Part shown: in pieces, positions 1-9,595 of the stretch
Position numbering within the stretch: position 1 is the first letter of the stretch
Layout of the letters: each line of letters opens with the position of its first letter
Assembly (NCBI RefSeq): GCF_914767665.1
Contig: NC_059507.1
Coordinates: 7,440,001-7,504,000, forward strand
Direction: 5' to 3'
Length of the DNA: 64,000 bases
Source of the DNA: Harmonia axyridis
Taxonomy: Eukaryota; Arthropoda; Insecta; Coleoptera; Coccinellidae
The notes under the pieces: model-generated
Databases searched by the model: none
The model's input: only the letters and a program-made list of their open reading frames with translations
What the model was told of the DNA's origin: nothing
Position numbers and translations under genes: made by a program

Positions 1-44
1 TCAAAATTTGAAAAAAAACGGGAAAGACTTATTCACACACCTGA
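1..44 (+). mobile_element. 3' terminal inverted repeat of a mariner cut by the window edge
   Basis: The first 44 bases match almost base for base the 3' end of the complete mariner at 42535-43819, including the A-run and the block reading CGGGAAAGACTTATTCACAC. A TA target dinucleotide follows at 45-46. The rest of this copy lies to the left of the window. Confidence 0.85.
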
Positions 45-46
45 TA

Positions 47-689
47 CAACAAACCAAAAAGTGTTGTACTAGACCAGAGTTTCTTTTCACATTTTTCTAT
101 AGAACAAGTGCTTCACCAAAAAATAGTTCTGGTGGAAAGAAGCAGATACCCTTCCAGAAAAAATATCACCCTGTAGATTTGCATACAAAATAAGCATATC
201 ACAAGCTGAAAACTTTAAATCGGAAGATCTATGCCAATTCAAGTTAAATATCTTGTGAAGGGAAGGTACTATGGAAAAAAAACTCCGGTATCTCAAAACC
301 AAAGCGTTTGCAGATTCATGTTATAGGACTTTTTTCTCAAAATGATCCGAGAAATCTGTCATTTTCATTTGTACACATTAGGAACACCGTTTAGATATAA
401 TCAACTCAAAACTGATATCTGCACAATTAAATTGCAATTTGAATGAATCACAATAAATTGTATAACACGGCCCAGACAATTTTTCGATGCGAATTACTCA
501 GTTCAGTACTTTGATAACTACAGTATTGAAATTTTGTGACGAGAATGAAACAAAAAACCGAAAACAACGAGTAGGTGTATACCGATTAAGAATGCAAAAA
601 TTACAGATGGCAAATAAGGGGCGACGCCGATAAAGCGGATAGATAAAGGAAAATAATAAACCTCGGACATAGATGTGCTCGTAGTGCTT
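47..689. other. non-coding stretch with one dispersed-repeat fragment
   Basis: No convincing gene is visible. About 255-400 resembles 20373-20500 in the same orientation; both carry an AAAGCGTTTGC block followed by TATAGGACTTTT and a CATTTTC-TTTGTAC block. This is therefore a dispersed repeat. The short open frames here lack ATG starts or recognisable content. Confidence 0.5.
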
Positions 690-1428
690 CGATTTTATTA
701 TTCAACATATTTTAATTGATAATAATAATAATATTTGCCTTCGAGGACGATACAGCGATTATAGCGATCTTCCAACTTTTCGATACCATTTTTGTAGTTC
801 GATTGGTCTTCCGCTTCAAAATAGGCCTCAATTTCGGCGATAACTTCTCCATTGACGTTAAATTTCTTTCCAGCGAACATTCTTTTGAGGTCTGGTCTGA
901 GAACAGGAAAAAGTCGCTGGGGGCCAGATCTGGCGAATACGGTGGATTCAGAAGCAATTCGAAGCCCAATTCATGCAATTTTGCCATTGTTTTCATTTAT
1001 TTGTGACACGGGGTATTATCGTGAACTTTTTTGATTTTTTTCGTCGGTGACATCCTCTTTTGGGCGTCCACTGCGTTCGCTATATTCGGTGCTCATTTCA
1101 CCACGTTTAAACCTAGCATACCAATCAATGATGATTGATTTTCCTGGTACAGACCAGGGAAACTCTTCATCAAGCCAAGATTTTGCTTCAACTGTATTTT
1201 TTCCCTTCAAAAACCAATATTTTATCAGCACACTAAATTCTTTTTTCCATCTTTTTTCAAATAACAAAAGTAGCTACACTCACAACACAATATCTCACAA
1301 CTAATGGTCGGACTGCTGTCAAATTTTGACAAGTATTGTTTGAAGGTTGGTAATAACTAAAAATCATATGGATTTAATACTAGCACCTCCATCTGTGCAT
1401 CAGACCGGGTACTTTTCAATTGGCCTAA
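690..1428 (-). mobile_element. internally deleted irritans-type (Himar1-like) mariner
   Basis: Read on the minus strand, the right end (1397-1428) is a terminal repeat like those at 31772 and 33966, followed by TA at 1429-1430. The N-terminal part has the Himar1-like stretches KKEFSVLIKYWFLKGKNTVEAK and IIDWYARFKRGEMSTE. The C-terminal part has KTMAKLHELGFELL and YSPDLAPSDFFLFSD, which includes the third catalytic Asp. The two parts are joined near 1003-1024, so the first two catalytic Asp residues and about 350 residues' worth of middle DNA or less are gone. The length is about 740 bp against 1295 bp for the fuller copy at 30478. The left terminal repeat is not clearly recognisable. The copy is non-autonomous. 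Confidence 0.85.
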
Positions 1429-1527
1429 TAGGTATTATGAATAGAAGATTTATTGTAAAACAAAGTTTGCAATTTTGGATTTGGGATGTTCATTAGCAGT
1501 TGAATATAAAACAAAATGTGGCGAACA

Positions 1528-1801
1528 AATGTTAAACTATATTGAACTATTAAAATTACAATTGCAAAAAGTAGAGAGTCATAAAAGAAAGAAACCTCAA
1601 ATTATTGATGGAATTTTTTATTTGAAACATCTCCTGATCCTTAAATTTCAGGGAATTACCCTATTAACCGCAATAACTTCACTAACAGTCCTTAATAATA
1701 GTCCTTGCAGTTTTGTTCTGGCGCAATCACATGAAAAACTAAAACTTTCTGACTTATCGTTATTGGGAAAATTACTTAATGGAGTATGTGAAAAGTTTTA
1801 A
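1528..1801 (+). other. unrecognised open frame upstream of the odorant receptor
   Basis: An open frame runs from about 1475 to the TAA at 1799-1801; the first ATG is at 1528. The product would be about 90 aa with a basic patch (SHKRKK) and leucine-rich helices. I do not recognise a family. The frame ends 60 bp before the receptor ATG, so it could be a fragment of an upstream gene, a retroposed piece or chance. It is not in frame with the receptor. Confidence 0.25.
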
Positions 1802-1861
1802 GAATAACTAATCGTTCTCCTTCCCTTTATTCAAATCTATGATTCTACAAGAATCAGAACC

Positions 1862-4800
1862 ATGTCGAACTCTGATCTATTCCGATATCTTCACAATGTT
1901 TTCAGCTATTTTGGTCTTCGCAAAAGCGTTAAAACCAAAGGATTTAAAGCAATCTCATATCAGGCCTATGCTTTCACAATGAAATTGATAGTGATTTTAG
2001 CTTCTTTAAGCTTCATCTCCAACATTTTCTACATGAACAGGCTATCAACTGAGGTCTTTTCTAATTACATAGGAGCAACTTGCACAACAACAATCACAGC
2101 AATCAAAATTATAATTTGCGAAGTGAACAAGATTCCAAATCAATTCGATAGAGTATTTCTGAAAGAGGGGGAAATGCACCGTCTCAAAGGTACTCACCTG
2201 AGGAAGATCCTGAGCACCACCTCTGAGCCAATTCTTAGAGCCTTTTTGATCTACATGTCAGCTGTGATTATGACGAATATTTCTTTCATGGGACTTTGCG
2301 GTTATCTACGTTATACACACACCAAACAACACAAAGAACCATTTCATCCATTTGAAATGCTGTTACCATTCGACAGAGATCAGTATTATACAATTACCTT
2401 AGTTGTTTACGTGGTCACCGAATCTGTGACAGCTTTCATGGCATACACCATGGACATGGCTCTGTTGGTTTTCATCATTTTTCATATTTTGAGACTGAAA
2501 TGCCTTCAGCATGTCCTAAAGCATTTCAAACACTATGTTGGTAACGATGTTTTTCAAGACACAGATTATCGAAAAATAACATACAAAGAAACTGCTTCAT
2601 TTTGGAGAAATTGCATATCCGAACATCAGGATATAATAAGGTAGTTTTTAATCTTATTTGCTGATTAACATATTCTCCGGATTTCAGTGTTTCATTTGCT
2701 ATATGAAACATTTGTCGCTCCAAAGTACCTCTACTTTATTAACAAATTTATTAGCATCAACATAGGAATTTCAGAAATTCTCACACAAAATGTTTTAATT
2801 TGCAAGACCAAGTTTCTATGACTTTCTGTTCTTTCCAGCGACGTTGAGATGTTAGACAAACAAATGAGCCAACTTTTCTTCATTGATTTTTTTCTGAGAA
2901 CCATTCAAATGGCAGGATTCTGCTTGGGAGGTATAAGGGTGAGAAATTTCGATACCTACTTATTCTAGAATGAGTACCCGCTATGTTTAGTGCTCACTTT
3001 GAACAGGTTCTTTTGTAATAAATAAAATTATGTTCCACCAACAATAGTGCCCTCCAGTAAGCAAGACTAGCTAGAGGCACAGAATAGAGAGGTATTAATT
3101 TAATACCTCTCTATTGTTGGTGGAACATAATTTTATTTATTACAAAAGATTAAAAATTTTATTTATTTCAAAAGAAGCATATATAAAATATCATTACACA
3201 GATTACTTTCAATTGAAAGTAATTCATTTATTTATATCCTAACAGACCATAAAAGTCTCATTACAAGGATAAAAAGGTAACATAAAAAATAACCATAGAT
3301 AATAATAATAATATTTCTTTATTTCAAGTAAATTCAAAGTTACAGTATGAAACTAAAACTGACAATTTAAATGAAATGACGTCAAAATTCTGAGCTTTAT
3401 CCAGCTCGATCAAAATATTCCCTTAAGCTATATGGTTCTAAACTAATAAGCAGATGTTTTACTCTATTTCGGAATGTTTTATAATGTGTTATACATTTTA
3501 TTTCATAGGGCAATTTATTAAAAGTTTTGATAGCCATATAAGAAGGACATTTCTCAGTTAATGTAAGTCTATGAGTTGGAAAATTTATATCTAGGTTTCT
3601 GGTATTATAACTACTGGGATTTTCAACTGAGAATTTATGCTTATTCTTATATAAAAACATCAAACATTCAAACAAGTATAAACCACATACCGTAAAAATA
3701 TTCTTAAGTTTAAATTTTCCCCTACATGATTCTCTATAACCCATTTTACAAATAATACGTATAGCTCTTTTCTGAATTAAAAATATCTTTTCTAAATTTT
3801 CATTATTTCCCCAAAAAATAATACCATACTTGAGAGTGCTTTCGAAATTTCCAAAATATATAATTCTCAAGGTATTCTCACTCATATACTCTGTAATTGA
3901 TCTAAGTGCAAAACAAATTTTACTTAATCTTCTACAAATAATTTCCGTATGCTGGCGCCAGTTCAAGAATCGATCAATATATATGCCAAGGAACTTCACT
4001 GACTCAGATATTTTGAAATTAAATTGCGACAAAGCAACATTATCTGACTTTTCTTTTTTTGATCTATTTGTATCAAACAGCAGGACTTTTGATTTATTTT
4101 CATTTAATATTAGATTATTTTGATCGAACCATGCTTTTGACTTTACAAAAATGTGACTTGCTCTTCTTGTCAGCTCTTCAAAATCTTCTGCACCAGTAAG
4201 TAAATTTGTGTCGTCGACGAAATTGACAATATTTCCTTCACTATTTTGAATTATGTTTCCCAAGTCATTCAGGTAAATTATGAAAAGTAATGTTCCAATG
4301 ACGCTTCCTTGATCTATTCCTATCATTCTTGTAAGTATTTTTTTTTTTAATAAATCACAAGAAGGTATAAGTTGCATGCCAACATTGAACCTAACCATAT
4401 AATACAATATAGTTTAATTTAATTTAATGGGGTTGAATCACACAGAGAGGTGTATGAGGTATCGCATAACTGATGTACGAAAAGTACTTTGCGACATTGT
4501 CCATTCAAGATCTGTCATGGAATTGAGTTCATTTGCTTATCGTAACATGGCCACAAGCGGAGATCTAGTAGTGAACATACGAGGAACACAGGGAAAGATC
4601 GAGTTTTTCTTAGGGGTACGTTGAATCCTACAAGTGATAATATTTCCGGTGAGTTTATCTTGTTATTGATCAATTTATGCAAAAAAGTTAACACCGTGAG
4701 AGTTCGTCTGTTTTCTGGCGATAATATTTCAAATTCATTCCTTAGTTGATATGTTCTTACAGTTTTATAGTCAGCTCGTTTATTATATTTCTTTAAATAT

Positions 4801-7399
4801 GTATCTTAAAAATTTGTTTTGTATTTTTTCCAACTGAACCAATTCACTGCGATATTCAGCAAACCATATCTGTCTACCAAATTCAAGTTTGGGTCGAATT
4901 AAACTATAGTAGAGAAGGTACCGATATCAGAATTATTATTTGTTTATACGCCACGAAATTCCAAAATCCGTTTGAATCTGTTGTTATATTTCTTTCAACC
5001 TTTCTTATATAATTCCCTTTTTCCGATCTGATCATTCTTTTTAATGCCCTCCTCGCTTTCACAAACTTGTCTCTAAAAAGTCAGATATAAACCTCATTTT
5101 CTTATACTTTTTCTTCTCCTTTAACATATTCCTGATTTCATTCGTGAACCAAATCGGATAACGTTTAAAATTAGAAAATACTACGTTCCTAGGTACACAG
5201 TCATCTATAATTTCATATAATTTCCTGTAAAAGTTACCTAAAGCCACATTCACATCAGATTTTTCAGATAATACACTTTCCCAATCAGAATCTCTAACGC
5301 TGTTAACTAGTTTGAGGAAATTAGTTTTTTAAAATTGTACCTTGGCTCTTCTAAAACATACTTGTTACTTTTTTTGTGGCAATCTAAAGTTATTGAGATT
5401 TCAAGAGCAGGATGAGATGCGTCTTCTTTCACGAAAGGGAGGAAGTACCTCGCTACCTATTCGAGTTATTTTCCGAGCTAATAACTAAGTCTAGTGTCCT
5501 ATCTTGGACATTTTTTACATCGTTATACAACCTGAAACTGTTCAAATCGAGGAAATCATTAAGACTGTCAAGAACACTATTCGATTTATCGGAATTGGAA
5601 TCTATTCCATGTATACCGCTTATATTGAAATCCCCCACAATGTAAAATTGATATTGATTTGAAATTTGGCATTTCGAAGATATAGAATCCAGTTAATTAG
5701 AGGCGAAGGGGTTTTAAATACCAGTCCTTATATAAAAAGATAACTGGTAACTCTCGATAATTTGAGATATTCCCTATATATATAAATATATGTATATAAT
5801 CCCTGCGCCTCTAATTAACTTCTTCTAATTCTTCATTATACTCAATATATGTATAATGATATTTTATATTGTATGGTAATACATTTCTGAGACCGACGTA
5901 ACCCGAGGTGCCACCTGTTGAGTGCTAGCTAACACTTGATGTAGACCTCTGCAGAGTCAAGATATAAATTCATGAATTTTTTTAATACCCGAACACCGAA
6001 AGGTATCATTGGGATTTTGATTATATATATATATATATATAATAATTTGTTTTAATAGATTTCAGCTAGTTTCTTGCTATCAATACTTTACTGATTTTCT
6101 CTAATGCTCTTATTTCACGCAATATAACTGCCTAATGGATGACTTTTTTTAAATTTCCCTCATATTATGATCATATTGTTTTACTTTTCTTATTCAGTTC
6201 AGGAATTGTGTTTTCATTACAAATGTTTCTTTCGACTTCCAACATCTTCTGCAGAAGCAGAAGATGTGTACTAAAATTATTAATGATTACAGAAACGTTG
6301 TTACGTAAGTATAATAATTAACATCGTTTTAAATTTTGGCGCATGTGCCGATTCAGTTTTACATTCCCAAAAGGTCAAACATGAAAGTTTAAGAGAAGAT
6401 TGAAATTTTTCCCCAAACGACTACAAAAATTTATTCTTGGAAATATATTGACACATCGCGGTCACATGAGATTCACTGCTGCAAAATACCTCAACAAGAT
6501 AGTTTGGTTGCATAATTATTACAGGTTCCAATTTCCAATGTTGCAACCCAAAGACATTAAATAAATGTATGTCTGAATACGACACATTAATTATGTCACA
6601 CCGCTGTTATCTGATAAACACAACAAAATAACTATATTTGGATTATAAAAACACGGAAGAATACTTTGATTTGAAAACCGAAACATGAATATACCTACCT
6701 CATCATTTTCAGGCTCAAGAATTTATGAAAAAGTTTTTCGGATTCGGCTGCTTGATGTGCAGTTCTTCTCAACTTACAATACTATATTGGTATGGGGAAG
6801 TACTAAGCACTGAGGTAACGGTCGAATTTTCCAAAGATTCTCCCATTTCACTATTAATATTACTTACAGAGTGTTGGGATCTCTGATGCAATATACGAAA
6901 GTGAATGGTATGACGCTGACACAGAAATACGTAAAACGATGTTGATAATGATGAGAAGGTCTCAGAGATGCTTGGTACTGACTGTTGGAAAATTTGAAAA
7001 GGTGGCTCTGAAAACTGTGCTAAGGGTAGGTGAAAGTTATTCGAAAATTTTAGAAGCTAATGATTATTAGAACTAATAGAACTGAATGGATCAAAAACAC
7101 CAAAATTAATAGAATCATGGGACTGATAAACTGATCCAATGATAAGCAGATAGCTCATAGACTCGAAGATCCCTGCCATATACACCTTCCATCACATAGC
7201 GGAGCGTGGTGACTTTGACGTAAAACGGTTGGGTTTCTGTAACAAGAGTTAACGTTCTTTCGACGTTAGCAAATAGCCACCACAATAGATTTACAAAGAA
7301 CCTCATTTACTTGTGTTCAGTTTTGCTTATTATTCTGTTTTGTTCCAGATTCTGAAATCAATTTACACCTGCATGAGCATACTTATACAACGACAATGA
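1862..7399 (+). CDS. odorant receptor (insect 7tm_6 family), five exons
   Basis: Insect odorant receptors are ligand-selective subunits of cation channels formed with Orco in sensory neuron dendrites. Exons inferred: 1862-2640, 2839-2938, 6713-6814, 6870-7025 and 7349-7399. All introns are GT-AG, and the summed length (1188 nt) gives an unbroken 395-aa frame, the usual size for the family. Exon 1 carries several hydrophobic segments (for example LIVILASLSFISNIFYM, and a double one around VVYVVTESVTAFMAYT). Exon 4 has the family-typical C-terminal pattern: a Tyr-Glu-Ser-Glu-Trp stretch, then MMRRSQRCLVLTVGKF. The last exon is the short terminal piece ILKSIYTCMSILIQRQ. This small-3'-exon architecture is typical of the family. 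Intron 2 (about 3.8 kb) is swollen by a hairpin repeat and an antisense LINE. No frame break is seen, so the gene looks functional. It is lineage-variable, so no orthologue name is given. Confidence 0.88.
3011..3147. repeat. nested perfect inverted repeats (MITE-like hairpin) in receptor intron 2
   Basis: The outer arms are 3011-3047 and 3111-3147, 37 nt each and perfectly complementary. Inside lies a second perfect hairpin, 3084-3098 with 3100-3114 (15 nt arms, one-base loop), which shares its last bases with the outer right arm. The region also contains the pair of TTATTTATTACAAAA/TTTTGTAATAAATAA blocks. No coding content is seen. Confidence 0.8.
3300..5650 (-). mobile_element. 5'-truncated non-LTR retrotransposon (Jockey/CR1-like), decayed
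   Basis: The minus strand encodes a reverse transcriptase C-terminal half from 4407 to 3397. It has QGSVIGTLLFIIYLNDL, the catalytic box as FVDDTNLL (Phe-Val in place of the usual Tyr/Phe-Ala), FLGIYID-FLNW and the conserved C-terminal region with NTRN and FNKLP. Further upstream, 5638-5453 encodes an endonuclease piece with GDFNISGIHG and LDLVIS. Between them (4410-5250) the frame is broken. On the minus strand the 3' end reaches an (ATT)n tail at about 3301-3312. The insertion lies antisense in odorant receptor intron 2 and is dead. Confidence 0.82.
6021..6041. repeat. (TA)n microsatellite
   Basis: An uninterrupted run of TA dinucleotides within receptor intron 2. A related interrupted TATA run lies near 5777-5802. 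Confidence 0.85.
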
Positions 7400-8077
7400 A
7401 AGCAAGACTTGGTTACATTTTTGATGATATATTATATTACAACAAAACCTCTCATTAAAATTCTAGAACACTCTTAGAAGCATTCAACTGTAGTTTTTCT
7501 TTTACTGCTATAGTATTTTAGTTTCCTATATAATGTACCGCCTTTACTCTTTTTTTGGAAGGAATTATCAAATTTATTTCCTTAGACGTTGACAGTTACT
7601 CTAACCTGATGAAATCCATAACTATCTTTGCTCCTTTTCTACATAGGTATGTAACATAATTTACATAATATGTAGTCTATGTTACCTTATTGAGCAATTT
7701 TGAAATGAAACATTTCAATTTTATGTACCCCTACTCATTTTCCAATTTTAGATTATTAATTTTTTTTACAGAAATACTTAATTTTCGTTAGAAGGGTAAT
7801 TCTGGAACTCCCCAAGTCTTCTAAGAGAGATCCCTAACAGAAATAGAAAAGTCAATTTCATCACCAGAAGCAATTATTATTTTGACATAATTCCTTGACA
7901 ACTTGAATATATCAAAAATTTCGAATCTGAAGAGATCATACCCATCTGCAAATGACTTTTGCCAAAATGTATAGAATTGATCCTCGTCCACTTGAAAGTA
8001 CAAAAACTGAAATTCGGTATTAGGTTCTTAATGCTTCTTACTAGATTCTTTAAATTATACAAAACATCCACAATCAA
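7400..8077. other. intergenic stretch, odorant receptor to carrier gene
   Basis: AT-rich, with no recognised gene, repeat or RNA. It should hold the receptor 3' UTR and the promoter and 5' UTR of the carrier gene. Minus-strand open frames here are short and unrecognised. Confidence 0.5.
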
Positions 8078-8983
8078 ATGATTCCTAATGAAGGAAAAGG
8101 CAAAGAGAGACTCATTTCCTTATCAGCAGGAGCAAGCGCAGGGTTTGTAGAAGTATGTTTAATGCATCCCCTTGATTTGGTCAAAACCAGACTTCAGCTT
8201 CAAGCAAAACAAGAAACAGCAAATAAATCAGATTATTACACCGGTATTGCCGATTGCATGAAGAAAATTTACAAAAACGAGGGAATACTTTCATTTTGGA
8301 AAGGAATCCTGCCGCCAATCTTAGTAGAAACCCCAAAAAGAGCAATAAAGTTTTTCACTTTCGGTGAGTTCCAGAGGTTGTTCATGTTTGGACAAGAAAA
8401 ACCTAGCCCTATGACATACTCTCTAGCGGGGGCTTGCGCAGGTGCTACAGAATCCTTTTTGGTGACCCCATTCGAGGTTGTGAAGATCCATCTACAAGCA
8501 AATAGGGCTAAAATGAAAGAGGTACCATCACCTTTCACAGTGGCAAAAGAAATATACCATAAAAATGGTATTGGCAGGAATGGCTTATTCAAAGGGCTGT
8601 CTGCAACCATAATGAGAGGTTCGGTATTCAATATAGTGTATTTCGCTCTCTACCATTCCATCAAAGATATGTCTTCAGCACATAGCAGAAAAATGGGAGT
8701 CATTGAGAAACTAGGCTTAGGATTTGCAGCAGGAACACTAGCATCTTGCGCAAATATTCCTTTTGATGTAGCGAAATCAAGGATACAAGGTCCACAACCA
8801 GAATTAGGAAAAGTCAAATATAGATCATGCATGAAAACGATAATAGTTATATATAAAGAAGAAGGTTGGAAAGCTCTCTATAAAGGATTGGTACCAAAAG
8901 TTCTTAGACTAGGTCCAGGAGGTGCGATAATGTTGTTGGTAAATGAATACATGGGTTATTTCCTAATGCAATATTTTGCCTGA
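8078..8983 (+). CDS. SLC25A21: mitochondrial 2-oxodicarboxylate carrier
   Basis: This inner-membrane carrier exchanges 2-oxoadipate and 2-oxoglutarate in lysine and tryptophan breakdown. The 301-aa protein has the full SLC25 layout of three repeats with signatures PLDLVKTRLQ (31-40), PFEVVKIHLQ (131-140) and PFDVAKSRIQ (228-237), each giving the Px[D/E]xx[K/R] kink. The stretches GILPPILVETPKRAIKFFTF and FDVAKSRIQGPQP, and the C-terminal RLGPGGAIMLLV, match the oxodicarboxylate carrier subfamily rather than other SLC25 members. The ATG at 8078 begins shortly before the first helix, as expected, with no targeting peptide. The coding region is a single exon. A possible AATAAA polyadenylation signal lies about 5 bp past the stop (8988-8993). 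The frame is intact and probably functional. Confidence 0.92.
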   Translation: MIPNEGKGKERLISLSAGASAGFVEVCLMHPLDLVKTRLQLQAKQETANKSDYYTGIADCMKKIYKNEGILSFWKGILPPILVETPKRAIKFFTFGEFQRLFMFGQEKPSPMTYSLAGACAGATESFLVTPFEVVKIHLQANRAKMKEVPSPFTVAKEIYHKNGIGRNGLFKGLSATIMRGSVFNIVYFALYHSIKDMSSAHSRKMGVIEKLGLGFAAGTLASCANIPFDVAKSRIQGPQPELGKVKYRSCMKTIIVIYKEEGWKALYKGLVPKVLRLGPGGAIMLLVNEYMGYFLMQYFA

Positions 8984-9093
8984 TATAATAAATCCGACAG
9001 TATTCTGTTTATGTTATTATGACTAATATCAATTTATATTTTTGCCCAATATTGATGAAACTAAAGAAATCGATGAATGGATGTACATTTCAG

Positions 9094-9253
9094 AATTATT
9101 CTAAAGAAATACGTGGAGAAAAGTCAATTATTTAAAAATATGCCCAATGAAGCTTCAGCAATTTATCTTCTGGATGAAAGATTTCAGGAAATCGATTATA
9201 TATATAGCAATATATCGACATTTCACCAAAGTAGGTATTATCCAACATTTCCA
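9094..9253 (+). pseudogene. stray partial copy of SETD3 exon 1
   Basis: This segment closely repeats the part of SETD3 exon 1 at about 10040-10180. Both encode LKKYVEK-QL-KNMPN-AIYLL-E-F, and matching DNA continues through the equivalent of the ATCGACATTTTACCAAAG stretch to TATCCAACA. The frame then drifts and has lost the flanking SET-domain residues. No start, splice signal or upstream exon makes it a gene. It lies about 340 bp upstream of the SETD3 ATG in the same orientation, so it is best read as a local partial duplication. Confidence 0.8.
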
Positions 9254-9595
9254 AATTACCTCATTAATATTTTCCAGTATTTAAATTAAACTGAATATTT
9301 CCATCAAAAAAAGATTTATATATTACTTCGCACATATTTTTATTTCAGTATACGTAATTCAAATTTTTCTTGATGATTATTCAAACTCGACACTAGAGAC
9401 ATCTATCCGTTAGATTTTGTCTCATTTGATTATAATGTTAAATTCTTGTATTCCCACGTGGGCTCTTTTCATCTTAAAATAGAAATGTAACTATCAAATT
9501 TCTCAAACGCAATATATGACATTTGTCTCGGGGTAAAATTTTCGATTGGAAGTGTTGTGGTGACGTGCAATTTTTCATTGTGATATTTCTAAAAA

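Noticed and set aside
8269..8832. Minus-strand open frames of 120 and 60 codons
   Set aside because: Shadows of the SLC25A21 gene; no family, no signals.
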